Source: an uncultured Lachnospiraceae bacterium (GTDB lineage Bacteria > Bacillota > Clostridia > Lachnospirales > Lachnospiraceae). From it: a stretch of 64,000 nt of DNA. The translations under genes and the position numbers were made by a program. How positions within the stretch are numbered: position 1 is the first letter of the stretch; the number at the start of each line of letters is the position of its first letter. Of this stretch, positions 34,449 through 43,439 are shown one piece after another. The notes below the pieces were generated by a model, which searched no databases, had not been told where the DNA came from, and saw only the letters and a list, made by a program, of their open reading frames with translations. The stretch spans positions 118,817-182,816 of the forward strand of contig CAJTLB010000007.1 in NCBI GenBank assembly GCA_910577045.1, read 5' to 3'.

Positions 34449-34727
34449 ATGGCACAGGAAGCATTAGGAATGGTAGAAACAAGAGGTTTAGTAGCAGCAA
34501 TTGAGGCAGCAGATTCTATGCTGAAGGCTGCTAATGTAGAACTGATTGGAACAGAGAAAATTGGTTCTGGGTTAGTAAGCGTTATGGTAAAAGGAGATGT
34601 AGGGGCTGTAAAGGCTGCTGTAGAAGCAGGTTCTGCTAATGCAAGCAAGCTTGGCGAGCTGGTTGCTACCCATGTTATCCCAAGACCACATAATGATGTG
34701 GAGAAGATTCTTCCAATTCTTAAATAG
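34449..34727 (+). CDS. microcompartment shell protein (BMC-H, PduA/J type), second copy
   Basis: The 92-residue protein is very close to that at 33793: same ALGMVETRGL start, same KIGSG pore region and PRPHNDVEKILP end. The 5' codons match almost base for base while the middle has diverged, suggesting duplication with partial gene conversion. AAAGGAG precedes ATG 34449. Confidence 0.93.
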   Translation: MAQEALGMVETRGLVAAIEAADSMLKAANVELIGTEKIGSGLVSVMVKGDVGAVKAAVEAGSANASKLGELVATHVIPRPHNDVEKILPILK

Positions 34728-34790
34728 AGAAACTCTAGTGTGCGGGGCTGGAAAGGAGAAACCAGTCCTGCATAAATGAAAATATAGAAA

Positions 34791-35444
34791 GTGCGGGTGA
34801 GGAGATTGGAAGAAAAAACAGTGGAATATATTGCGAAGCTGGTTATGGATGCCATAAATGAAAAGGAAGTAAAGGGAGGTTTTGCCGTAAAGGTCGGCGT
34901 ATCGGCAAGGCATGTCCATTTGACACAGGAACACGTGGAAACATTGTTTGGGCCAGGGTATCAGCTTACAAAGAAAAAGGAATTAATGGGAGGGCAGTTT
35001 GCCTCAAACGAGCAGGTGACAATTGTTGGGACGAAACTTCGTGCAATTGAAAATGTTAGGATTTTGGGTCCTGTAAGGAAAGCTTCCCAAGTAGAAATAT
35101 CCCAAACAGATGCAGTAAAATTAGGAGTAATAGCACCTATCCGTGAATCTGGCAATACAAAGGGATCTGCCCCTATAGCAATTGTAGGGCCAAAGGGGGC
35201 TATTTATTTACAGGAAGGCTGTATTGTAGCAAAAAGGCATATTCACATGTCACCAGAAGACGCTATGCAGGCAGGCGTAAAAGATGGAGAAATTGTATCT
35301 GTAAAATTTGCCAATGAAAGAGGGACTATTTTTAATAATGTCCAGATTCGGGTAGATAAAAGTTTTACATTAGAAATGCACATTGATACGGATGAAGCCA
35401 ATGCCTCTAAGATAAAAACAGGGGACATGGGTATTCTTGTATAG
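34791..35444 (+). CDS. pduL: phosphate propanoyltransferase (PduL)
   Basis: The 217-residue protein has the PduL signature: GVSARHVHL and KRHIHMS, each giving zinc-binding His residues in two beta-barrel domains, plus GPKGAIYL. It converts propionyl-CoA to propionyl phosphate, recycling CoA inside the shell. The N-terminus (VEYIAKLVMDAI) is the encapsulation helix. The start is uncertain: GTG 34791 has only a weak ribosome site and TTG 34806 is too close to GAGGAG. No propionate kinase lies in the window. Confidence 0.92.
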   Translation: MRVRRLEEKTVEYIAKLVMDAINEKEVKGGFAVKVGVSARHVHLTQEHVETLFGPGYQLTKKKELMGGQFASNEQVTIVGTKLRAIENVRILGPVRKASQVEISQTDAVKLGVIAPIRESGNTKGSAPIAIVGPKGAIYLQEGCIVAKRHIHMSPEDAMQAGVKDGEIVSVKFANERGTIFNNVQIRVDKSFTLEMHIDTDEANASKIKTGDMGILV

Positions 35445-35452
35445 GAGTTATT

Positions 35453-35719
35453 ATGATAGTTGGCAAGGTTGTAGGCAGCGTAGTGGCAACAAGAAAAAAT
35501 GAAAATCTGGTTGGAAGTAAGTTTTTAATTGTAGAACCTTTAGAGAGCATGAAGGGGGCAAATAACCGGATTGTTGCGATTGATCATGTAGGCGCAGGAA
35601 TTAGTGAGATAGTGTTAGTGGCCCAAGGCAGTGCAGCACGTATTGGCTGTGACATGGCTGACTCACCTGTGGATGCGGCAATTGTCGGGATTGTCGATGA
35701 CGGGATCGGACTGGAATAA
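35453..35719 (+). CDS. pduN: microcompartment vertex protein (EutN/PduN/CcmL)
   Basis: The 88-residue beta-barrel protein has the family pattern VGKVVGSVVATRK, KFLIVEPL, AIDHVGAG and DAAIVGIVD. These pentamers cap the vertices of the polyhedral shell. It starts 8 bases after pduL. Confidence 0.92.
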   Translation: MIVGKVVGSVVATRKNENLVGSKFLIVEPLESMKGANNRIVAIDHVGAGISEIVLVAQGSAARIGCDMADSPVDAAIVGIVDDGIGLE

Positions 35720-35733
35720 AGGCAGGTACAGAA

Positions 35734-37068
35734 ATGAATATAACAGAATTAAGTACGCTTATGCGTGAAAACGGCGTGGTAGGCGCCGGTGGCGCTGGAT
35801 TCCCATCCTATGCAAAGCTGAATGAAAAGGCAGATACCATTATTTTAAACTGTGCAGAATGTGAGCCATTGTTAAAGCTTCACAGGCAAGTATTGGAAAA
35901 GTATGCTTATGAAATTATGAGTACACTGGAAAGCATTGCAGAAGCAGTTGGGGCGTCACATGTGATTATTGCTATAAAAGGCAGTTATAAAGAAGCAGTA
36001 GAAGCTGTAAAAGCACAACTTGCTTCTTTTTCTAAAACAGAAATTGGCTATTTGCCGGAAATCTATCCTGCTGGTGACGAGGTTATTACTATCTATGAAA
36101 CCACAGGAAGAGTTGTACCACCAGGAAGCCTTCCTATCGAGGTAGGTGTTATTGTTTATAATGTAGAAACAATTTATAATTTATACCGTGCTATGGCAAG
36201 CCAAGCACCAGTGACATATAAGTATATTACAATTGCAGGAGAGGTGAAAAAACCTGTTACATTAAAGGCACCTCTTGGCATTACATATTATGAGCTGGTT
36301 CAATTAGCAGGTGGGGCAACAGTAGAAGATCCTGTTTTTATTGGCGGCGGGCCAATGACAGGCAGGATTGTAAATGGATATGATACTGTAACAAAAACAA
36401 GTAATGCTGTTTTGGTTATGCCACCAAACGCATTAATTGTACAAAAGAAAACAAGTAGAATACAAATTGATATGAAGCGGGCTATGGCAGCATGTTGCCA
36501 GTGCCAGATGTGCACTGACTTGTGCCCAAGGCATTTGTTGGGACATCCGATTGAACCACATGCGTTTATGCGTTCAGCAAGTAGTGGCGTGACAAAAGAT
36601 GTTGCTCCATATATAGGCACAATGTTTTGTTCACAATGTGGGTTATGTGAAATGTTTTCTTGTTTCCAAAGCCTTTCTCCAAGAACATTAATAGGGGAGT
36701 GCAAGGCAGGGCTCCGTAAGAATGGCGTGCCAATTCCAAAGGGTATAGAGGCTGCCCCAGTAAACCCAAATAGAGAAAGCCGCTTAGTATCAAAAGAACG
36801 GCTAACAATAAGGTTGGGACTTGCGAAATATGATGTGCCAGCACCGCTTGAGGATACATTGGTTACTCCAGATATAGTTAAGATTGCTTTGACACAACAT
36901 ATTGGTGCCCCTGCAGTCTCGACTGTTTCTAAGGGTGATATGGTTACAGAAGGCCAAGTGATTGGCAGGGTAGATGAAGGAAAGTTAGGAGTGAATACCC
37001 ATGCTTCTATCCGTGGGACCGTTATGGAAGTGAATGATAGGTTTGTTACAATTAAGGCACAGAAATGA
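35734..37068 (+). CDS. pduS: PduS-like RnfC-family electron transfer flavoprotein
   Basis: The 444-residue protein has an N-terminal GVVGAGGAGFPSYAK nucleotide-binding loop and an SLBB-type middle region. Two [4Fe-4S] motifs follow: CCQCQMCTDLCP at about 250-261, then CSQCGLCEMFSC. PduS oxidises NADH or a flavin and is thought to pass electrons through the shell by the iron-sulphur shell protein PduT, encoded next. Their genes overlap slightly. This would help balance NAD inside the compartment. Confidence 0.9.
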   Translation: MNITELSTLMRENGVVGAGGAGFPSYAKLNEKADTIILNCAECEPLLKLHRQVLEKYAYEIMSTLESIAEAVGASHVIIAIKGSYKEAVEAVKAQLASFSKTEIGYLPEIYPAGDEVITIYETTGRVVPPGSLPIEVGVIVYNVETIYNLYRAMASQAPVTYKYITIAGEVKKPVTLKAPLGITYYELVQLAGGATVEDPVFIGGGPMTGRIVNGYDTVTKTSNAVLVMPPNALIVQKKTSRIQIDMKRAMAACCQCQMCTDLCPRHLLGHPIEPHAFMRSASSGVTKDVAPYIGTMFCSQCGLCEMFSCFQSLSPRTLIGECKAGLRKNGVPIPKGIEAAPVNPNRESRLVSKERLTIRLGLAKYDVPAPLEDTLVTPDIVKIALTQHIGAPAVSTVSKGDMVTEGQVIGRVDEGKLGVNTHASIRGTVMEVNDRFVTIKAQK

Positions 37069-37076
37069 GGGGTACA

Positions 37077-37625
37077 ATGAGCAAAGCAATAGGAATGGTG
37101 GAATATAAGACTGTATCAACAGGCATACAGGCAGCAGATTTAATGCTGAAGACAGCAGAGGTTGAAATTATAGAAGCGCAGACGGTTTGCCCCGGAAAAT
37201 ATATTGTCTTAATTAGTGGTGACTTAAGTGCAGTCAATGCTTCCGTGGAGGCTTCCCGTGTCCAGTTTGGACAGCAGCTTATTGATTCCTTTGTGCTTGG
37301 CAATCCACATGAATCTATTTTTAGTGCTATTTATGGTGCTGCAAATATAGAACATGTAAAAGCACTGGGCGTATTGGAAACGTTTTCTGCGGCATCTATT
37401 ATTGTAGCAGCAGATGCAGCAGCAAAAACATCAATTGTAGATTTAATTGAACTTCGGATTGCAAGGGGAATGTGTGGAAAATCCTACATGATGCTAACAG
37501 GTGATGTGGCAGCAGTAACAGCAGCGATTGAACGTGCAAAATCAGAAGTAGGGGAATCTGGCATGTTTTTAGAGTCCTCTGTGATTCCAAGCCCAGATAA
37601 AAGGCTTTGGGACAGTATTTTATAA
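37077..37625 (+). CDS. pduT: microcompartment shell protein PduT (BMC-T, Fe-S)
   Basis: The 182-residue protein has two tandem BMC domains (about 1-90 and 95-182) forming a trimer. Cys38 in AQTVCPGKY is at the position that binds the pore [4Fe-4S] cluster in Salmonella PduT. I start at ATG 37077, which has GAGGGG upstream, rather than at ATG 37065 overlapping the pduS stop. Its position after pduS supports an electron relay role. Confidence 0.9.
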   Translation: MSKAIGMVEYKTVSTGIQAADLMLKTAEVEIIEAQTVCPGKYIVLISGDLSAVNASVEASRVQFGQQLIDSFVLGNPHESIFSAIYGAANIEHVKALGVLETFSAASIIVAADAAAKTSIVDLIELRIARGMCGKSYMMLTGDVAAVTAAIERAKSEVGESGMFLESSVIPSPDKRLWDSIL

Positions 37626-37638
37626 TGGAGGGTGTTCT

Positions 37639-38424
37639 ATGCTTGCGATAGAAAGGCGAAATAAGATTTTGTCTAAGCTGCAGGAAGAACATAAAGTGGT
37701 TGTAAGTGATTTAAGCCAGCTATATAATGTAACCGAAGAAACAATCCGTAGGGATTTAGAGAAATTGGAGAATGAAGGGCTGGCAAAAAAAACTTATGGC
37801 GGCGCAGTTCTAAATGAAAGCTTTAATATCGATCTTCCTTATACGGTCCGTAAAAAAGCGAATGTTGGGGGAAAACAGCAAATTGCAGAAATCGTTGCGG
37901 CGCTTATCGAAGATGGTGCCCATATTATGTTAGATGCAAGTTCTACCGCATTATTTATTGCAAAACGTATTAAGGATAAAAAAAATATTACAGTTATTAC
38001 AAATTCTGTCGAGATTTTGTTAGAACTTTCAGACAGGACTGGTTGGAAAATTTTATCTACAGGAGGCCGCTTAAAAGAGGGCGGGCTTGCTTTGGTAGGT
38101 TATCAAGCAGAACGGATGATAAGTACGTTCCATGTAGATTATGCTATTTTCTCCTGTAAAGGAATTGAAATGGAGCATGGGCTAACAGATGCAAATGAAA
38201 GTGATGCCCAAATAAAAAAAATGATTTCAAAAGCGGCAAAAAAGAGGATTTTGGCAGTGGATCATTCCAAATTTGATAAAATCTCTTTTACGCAGGTCTG
38301 TGATTTTTCAGAAATAGATATGGTGGTTACAGATATAGAGCCAGAGGAAGGCTGGAAACAGTTATTTTCATCTGTGGGGATTGAACTGGCCTGCCCTGCT
38401 GCAGAAATAGGAGAAGTCATATGA
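37639..38424 (+). CDS. DeoR/GlpR-family transcriptional regulator
   Basis: The 261-residue protein has an N-terminal DeoR winged helix (RRNKILSKLQ, then EETIRRDLEKLENEGL and YGGAV). The sensor domain binds sugar phosphates in this family (ASSTALFIAKRI, SCKGI). Being inside the operon it probably represses or activates it in response to a fucose/rhamnose-derived phosphate such as fuculose- or rhamnulose-1-phosphate. It overlaps the next gene by 4 bases. Confidence 0.9.
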   Translation: MLAIERRNKILSKLQEEHKVVVSDLSQLYNVTEETIRRDLEKLENEGLAKKTYGGAVLNESFNIDLPYTVRKKANVGGKQQIAEIVAALIEDGAHIMLDASSTALFIAKRIKDKKNITVITNSVEILLELSDRTGWKILSTGGRLKEGGLALVGYQAERMISTFHVDYAIFSCKGIEMEHGLTDANESDAQIKKMISKAAKKRILAVDHSKFDKISFTQVCDFSEIDMVVTDIEPEEGWKQLFSSVGIELACPAAEIGEVI

Positions 38425-39557
38425 AACGGTTTAAAATAAAAACAGAGGTATGTTTTAGTGAAAATGCGATTGATGCCTTAACGGAAATTAAAGGGAAAAA
38501 TGCAGTTATTTTTACAGATTCCTTTATGGCATCTTCTGGGGCAGCGGATCGTATAGCAGAAAAGCTTGGAAACTGTAGCAGCATTAGTATTTTTGATAGG
38601 GTAAAGCCAGATCCGCCAATTGAGCTTGTAACGGAGGGTCTTGAATTTTTAAGGAATGCAAATGCAGATGTAGTAATTGCATTAGGAGGGGGATCTTCTA
38701 TCGATGCTGCAAAATCTGTGGTGTTAATGGCAAAAAGAGTGAATCCTGGAAATCCTGTCCGTTTAATTGCAATTCCTACAACAAGCGGCACAGGTTCTGA
38801 GGTAACACAATTTGCTGTGATTACAGATGCGCAAAAGGGAGTAAAATATCCTCTGGTAGATGAACAACTTTTGCCAGATATGGCAATTCTAGATCCATCT
38901 TTAGTAATGACAGCACCGCCTGGAATTACAGCAGATACAGGTTTTGATGTAATTACACATGCCTTGGAAGCATATGTATCTAAAAATGCTTCTGATGCTT
39001 CTGATGCATTAGCAGAAAAAGCGTTTGAACTTGCATTTGAATATTTGCCAAGGGCATTTAAAAATGGCACAGATTATATGGCAAGGGATAAAATGCACAG
39101 TGCGTCTTGTTTAGCTGGAATGGCGTTTAATGGAGTAAGCCTTGGTGTCAACCATAGTATTGCACATGCCCTTGGTGGAAAGCTCCATATCCCGCATGGA
39201 AGGGCAAATGCAATCCTTCTTCCCCATGTAATTGCATTTAATGCCGATTTAGATGGGCATTTTGGGAGTGATAATACAGAAGCTGCCATTAAATATGCAA
39301 AATTAGCACAGAGAGTAGGGCTTCCGTGCACAAATGTACGTATGGGCGTATTAAATTTAATTCAGGAACTTACTTATATGATGCAGATGATGCATATTCC
39401 AATGACCTTATCAGAGATGGGGATTGACCTAGAAGAATTTGAACTAATCCGCCCGTCTGTAGTAGAAGCAGCCCTTGCAGATGTGTGTACTATAACGAAT
39501 CCTAAAAGAGTGTCTGCAAAAAGAATTAATCGGATTTTGGATACCATTGCACGGTAA
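38421..39557 (+). CDS. pduQ: iron-dependent 1-propanol dehydrogenase (PduQ-like)
   Basis: The 378-residue protein is an iron alcohol dehydrogenase: GGGSSIDAAKS, TTSGTGSEVTQFAV, and iron ligands in NHSIAHALGGKLHIPHGRAN. It would reduce propionaldehyde to propanol and regenerate NAD+ for PduP; lactaldehyde reduction is also possible. It has no clear encapsulation helix. It ends the operon, followed by a perfect 16-bp inverted repeat. Confidence 0.9.
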   Translation: MKRFKIKTEVCFSENAIDALTEIKGKNAVIFTDSFMASSGAADRIAEKLGNCSSISIFDRVKPDPPIELVTEGLEFLRNANADVVIALGGGSSIDAAKSVVLMAKRVNPGNPVRLIAIPTTSGTGSEVTQFAVITDAQKGVKYPLVDEQLLPDMAILDPSLVMTAPPGITADTGFDVITHALEAYVSKNASDASDALAEKAFELAFEYLPRAFKNGTDYMARDKMHSASCLAGMAFNGVSLGVNHSIAHALGGKLHIPHGRANAILLPHVIAFNADLDGHFGSDNTEAAIKYAKLAQRVGLPCTNVRMGVLNLIQELTYMMQMMHIPMTLSEMGIDLEEFELIRPSVVEAALADVCTITNPKRVSAKRINRILDTIAR

Positions 39558-39600
39558 AGATAGGCTGGATTGTAGTAAAAATAAAAAATATAGGGAATTA

Positions 39601-39639
39601 TATGCCGTAATATTTTCTACTATAAAATATTACGGCATA
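39601..39639. other. perfect 16-bp inverted repeat after the microcompartment operon
   Basis: TATGCCGTAATATTTT (39601-39616) is fully complementary to AAAATATTACGGCATA (39624-39639) around a 7-base loop. No T-run follows on the + strand, so it is either an intrinsic terminator of poor class or a protein-binding or RNA-stabilising element. Confidence 0.7.
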
Positions 39640-39728
39640 CTTGTACATAGATAGAAAATAGTGTGATAAAGAAATAATAGGTTATAATATAAATATAGTA
39701 TGTTATGTAGGACTTTGGAGGCTATATT

Positions 39729-40832
39729 ATGTTGACAAGATTTAGTGTAGAAAATTTTAAAAATTTTAAGGATAAGTTAGTGTGGAATCTATTGGATTCT
39801 TCCGATTTTGACTTCAATAAGGAAATAATAAATAATAATTGTATTACAAAAGGGTTAATATTAGGAGTAAATGGAAGTGGAAAATCAAATTTAGGCCTGG
39901 CACTTTTTGATATTATTTTTCATATAACAGATAAACAAAAATTAATTTCTAAGTATAATTATTATTTGAATTTAGATTCTTCCAAATCTTATGCAACATT
40001 TGAATATATATTTTCTTTTAATGGAAAAGAGGTAATCTATCAATATAAAAAGAAAGATGTAAATACCTTATTAGAGGAATATCTTTATATTGATAAAGAA
40101 AGAGTAGTATTTTATGATTTTATAAATAATAAAGGAAATACAACTTTAAGAGGGGCAGAAACGTTAAATATGGTTTCTGATAAGAATTTAATTTCACGAG
40201 TGAAATATATTAAAAGCAATGCGATATTGGAAGAAAATGAAATTAATCAAGTATTTTACCAGTTTGTAGAATTTATAGAACATATGTTGTTGTTTTATTC
40301 GTTGGATGAACGAGGCTATCAGGGGCTTTATGTAGGCGGTGAAAGCATTTCACAGGGGATTATTGAAAGTGGGCATGTAGAAAAATTTGAAAAATTTCTG
40401 CATAAGAATGGAATTGATTATCAACTGGTAAGTAAAGAAATAGATGAGAAAAAAATATTATATTGTAAGTTTAGGAATGGAGAAGCAAATTTCTTTTCTA
40501 TTGCTTCAACTGGTACTGTTTCATTAGCACTTTTGTATTATTGGTATATAAAAATGTCATCAGCATCATTTGTTTTTATTGATGAATTTGACGCATTTTA
40601 TCATTTTGAATTAGCTTGGAATATTGTGGAACTGATAAAAGAACTATATAATAGCCAAGTTTTTTTATCTACACATAATACGGATTTAATTAGTAATGAT
40701 TTAATGCGTCCAGATTGTTATTTTATTTTAGAAAAAAATGAAATAAAAAATATGTATTCGTCAACCGAACGAGAATTAAGAAAAGCACATAATTTGCAGA
40801 AAATGTATAAGGCAGGGCTATTTTATGAATAA
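39729..40832 (+). CDS. AAA ATPase (AAA_15/21, RloA/AbiLi-like) of a probable defence pair
   Basis: The 367-residue protein starts in the SMC/OLD style (FSVENFKNFKD). Walker A is GVNGSGKS at 46-53, a signature-like ASTG stretch lies near 258, and Walker B is VFIDEFDAFYH, followed by STHNTDLI. This belongs to the ABC-type AAA ATPases found in two-gene anti-phage systems (AbiL, PARIS, Rlo). The downstream TOPRIM protein overlaps it by 8 bases. GGAGG lies before ATG 39729. Codon use is more AT-rich than the flanking operons, suggesting acquisition. Confidence 0.75.
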   Translation: MLTRFSVENFKNFKDKLVWNLLDSSDFDFNKEIINNNCITKGLILGVNGSGKSNLGLALFDIIFHITDKQKLISKYNYYLNLDSSKSYATFEYIFSFNGKEVIYQYKKKDVNTLLEEYLYIDKERVVFYDFINNKGNTTLRGAETLNMVSDKNLISRVKYIKSNAILEENEINQVFYQFVEFIEHMLLFYSLDERGYQGLYVGGESISQGIIESGHVEKFEKFLHKNGIDYQLVSKEIDEKKILYCKFRNGEANFFSIASTGTVSLALLYYWYIKMSSASFVFIDEFDAFYHFELAWNIVELIKELYNSQVFLSTHNTDLISNDLMRPDCYFILEKNEIKNMYSSTERELRKAHNLQKMYKAGLFYE

Positions 40833-41643
40833 AGGTGCATATACAGCAATTATTGTAGAAGGTGCCAATAGGGAAATGCAAGTACTAGAGAATTTTGTAA
40901 AAATAAATTTTAAAAGTGCAGAAAGATATAAGATAATTTATTTTCCAGCAGAACAAAATATTTATATGCTTTGGAAAATAATGCATAGAGACAATTTTGA
41001 AACAGATATTATTGAAATAGTGCGGGAATATAGTGAACAAGCAAGAAAAATAGTATCAGGTTTATCAAGGAAAGATTTTTCAGATGTATTTTTGTTTTTT
41101 GATTATGATGGACACCAAAATAATCTGGAAAAAGATAAAAATGGAGATAAAATTTTATTGCAAATGTTAGAAACTTTTGATAATGAAACAGAAAATGGAA
41201 AACTTTATATTAGTTATCCTATGGTAGAAGCAGTAAGAGATTTTATACCAAATAAATGTAATGTGTTTACAAATTGTATTTGTTATTTAAAAAATATAGT
41301 TTATTATAAAAAGCGATCTGCCAATGGAAATCCAAATATTGATATTAAAAGCTATACATTTCAAGAATGGCGTGAAATTATCAATGTATTTGCAATGAGA
41401 GTAAGTTGTCTTTTTAATAAAAATAGGGTGGTCAAATTTGAAGAGTATAGAGAAGAAATATCTTCTTTAACTATATATGAAAAGCAAAACGAGTACATAG
41501 AAAAAGGACAAATTTTTATTTTAAGTGCTTTCCCAGAATTTCTTTTAGATTATTATAGAAAAGATTTTTGGAATAGTAATATTAAGTTTTCGGTATTCCA
41601 AATAGAACAACAGCAGATATGTTGTGGGAAAAAGAGAAAATAA
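40825..41643 (+). CDS. TOPRIM-type protein, partner of the AAA ATPase
   Basis: The 272-residue protein has the TOPRIM pattern: Glu12 in IIVEGANREM and a DxD pair, Asp93 and Asp95, in FLFFDYDGH, followed by YPMVEAVRDF. These acidic residues bind metal in nucleases of the AbiLii/RloB, AriB (DUF4435) and OLD types. Overlap with the ATPase gene implies co-translation and a joint complex. By analogy the ATPase would sense phage and release or activate the nuclease. The exact subtype cannot be named from sequence alone. Confidence 0.65.
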   Translation: MNKGAYTAIIVEGANREMQVLENFVKINFKSAERYKIIYFPAEQNIYMLWKIMHRDNFETDIIEIVREYSEQARKIVSGLSRKDFSDVFLFFDYDGHQNNLEKDKNGDKILLQMLETFDNETENGKLYISYPMVEAVRDFIPNKCNVFTNCICYLKNIVYYKKRSANGNPNIDIKSYTFQEWREIINVFAMRVSCLFNKNRVVKFEEYREEISSLTIYEKQNEYIEKGQIFILSAFPEFLLDYYRKDFWNSNIKFSVFQIEQQQICCGKKRK

Positions 41644-41658
41644 TAATGGAGGGGGAGT

Positions 41659-43284
41659 ATGAGGGAGTTTTTAGGAAAATCTGTATATAAAGGGATTGCA
41701 TTAGGACCTGTAATGGTATTAAAAAAGCAAGATAATTTAATAAGGCGCAAAGGGATTAGGGATATAGATGCAGAGATAAAAAGGGTAGAAGATGCAATTC
41801 TAACTGCAAAAGAACAATTAAAAAAGTTATACCAGAAAGCTGTAAAAGAAGTGGGGGAAGCTAATGCAGCTATTTTTGAGGTCCATCAAATGATGCTAGA
41901 AGATAGTGATTATATGGAATCTATACATAATATTATCCAGACAGAAATGGTAAATGCAGAATTTGCCGTAGCAAAAACAGAGGATAATTTTTCTGAACTG
42001 TTTTCTAATATGGATAATGAATATTTTAAAGCAAGATCAGCTGATGTAAAGGATATTTCAACCCGGTTAATCCATATATTGGAAGGACGAGAAGAAAACC
42101 TAATGTCAGGCACAAAGTCATCCATTATTGTAGCAGATGATTTAAGCCCAAGTGAAACAGTCCAGTTAGAAAAAGAAAAAATCCTTGGTTTTGTTATGGT
42201 ACATGGCTCTGCAAATTCCCATACGGCAATTTTGGCACGTATTATGAATATCCCAGCGTTAGTTGGGGTTCCTTTAGATCTGGAAAAAGTTTATACAGGA
42301 AGTATGGCAGTAGTAGACGGTTTTAAGGGAAGTTTTATATTAGAGCCAGAAAAAGAGATATGTGAGTTGGCAGAAAAGAAAATGGCAGAGGAAAAGGAGA
42401 AAAGAAAGCTTTTGGAAAGCCTAAAAGGGCTAGAAAATATAACAAAAGATGGCAGGAAAATAAAAGTTTATGCGAATATTGGAAGCGTAAGTGATATAGG
42501 ATATGTGTTAGAAAATGATGCAGATGGGATTGGTTTATTTAGAAGTGAATTTTTATATCTTGGCAGAAACGATTTTCCTTCTGAAGAAGAACAATTTAAA
42601 GCGTATAAACAGGTATTACAAAGGATGGCAGGAAAAGAGGTAATTATCCGTACATTAGATATTGGTGCAGATAAGCAGGCGGAGTATTTTCAATTGGGAA
42701 AAGAGGAGAACCCAGCAATGGGGTACCGGGCTATCCGTATCTGTTTGAAGCAGCCAGATATATTTAAAACGCAGCTTCGGGCACTTTTCCGGGCAGCAGT
42801 TTATGGGAACCTTTCTGTTATGTATCCAATGATTATAGCAAAAGAGGAGGTAGAGCAAATCTTTCATATTGTAGGAGAAGTAAAAGAGGAATTAGAGAAA
42901 GCACAGATTCCATATCAATGCCCAGAACAGGGAATTATGGTAGAAACACCTGCTGCCGTTATGATAAGTGATGAACTGGCAAAACTAGTAGACTTTTTTA
43001 GTATTGGGACAAATGACCTAACACAATATACACTGGCAATAGACAGGCAAAATGAAAGGTTGGATAGTTTTTATAATCCTTATCATAAAGCAATTTTAAA
43101 AATGATAAAGATGGTAGTAGAAAATGCACATAAATATGGCAAATGGGTAGGCATCTGTGGAGAATTGGGTGCAGATTTAAAACTTACAGAGGAATTTATC
43201 CGTATGGGGGTGGATGAATTATCTGTGGCGCCATCTATGGTATTAAAAATTAGAAAAGTAATTAGGGAGATCAATCTTTTATAA
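41659..43284 (+). CDS. ptsI: phosphoenolpyruvate-protein phosphotransferase (PTS enzyme I)
   Basis: The 541-residue protein has the enzyme I domain order: N-terminal HPr-binding/phospho-His region with SANSHTAILAR (active His), then the PEP-binding barrel with RSEFLYLGR, RTLDIGADK and SIGTNDLTQY, and Cys in GICGEL. It starts the PTS phosphate relay from PEP. GGAGGGGGAG precedes ATG 41659. No HPr gene is adjacent. Confidence 0.95.
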   Translation: MREFLGKSVYKGIALGPVMVLKKQDNLIRRKGIRDIDAEIKRVEDAILTAKEQLKKLYQKAVKEVGEANAAIFEVHQMMLEDSDYMESIHNIIQTEMVNAEFAVAKTEDNFSELFSNMDNEYFKARSADVKDISTRLIHILEGREENLMSGTKSSIIVADDLSPSETVQLEKEKILGFVMVHGSANSHTAILARIMNIPALVGVPLDLEKVYTGSMAVVDGFKGSFILEPEKEICELAEKKMAEEKEKRKLLESLKGLENITKDGRKIKVYANIGSVSDIGYVLENDADGIGLFRSEFLYLGRNDFPSEEEQFKAYKQVLQRMAGKEVIIRTLDIGADKQAEYFQLGKEENPAMGYRAIRICLKQPDIFKTQLRALFRAAVYGNLSVMYPMIIAKEEVEQIFHIVGEVKEELEKAQIPYQCPEQGIMVETPAAVMISDELAKLVDFFSIGTNDLTQYTLAIDRQNERLDSFYNPYHKAILKMIKMVVENAHKYGKWVGICGELGADLKLTEEFIRMGVDELSVAPSMVLKIRKVIREINLL

Positions 43285-43355
43285 AAGCATATTGCAAAAG
43301 ATTTTTGGAAAATATGCCATGATTTTGTTAAAATCACCCATTTACAAGTAGAAGC

Positions 43356-43397
43356 AAATCAAGTAAGATAGCTATGTTTCACTTGGATTTTTATTTT
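43356..43397 (+). terminator. probable terminator after ptsI
   Basis: AAATCAAGT (43356-43364) pairs with ACTTGGATTT (43381-43390), followed by a T-rich run to 43397. It lies between ptsI and the MATE gene. Confidence 0.55.
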
Positions 43398-43439
43398 TAA
43401 GGAACAAAATAGAAAGATAAAAAGAAAGAAGGGCTTAAT

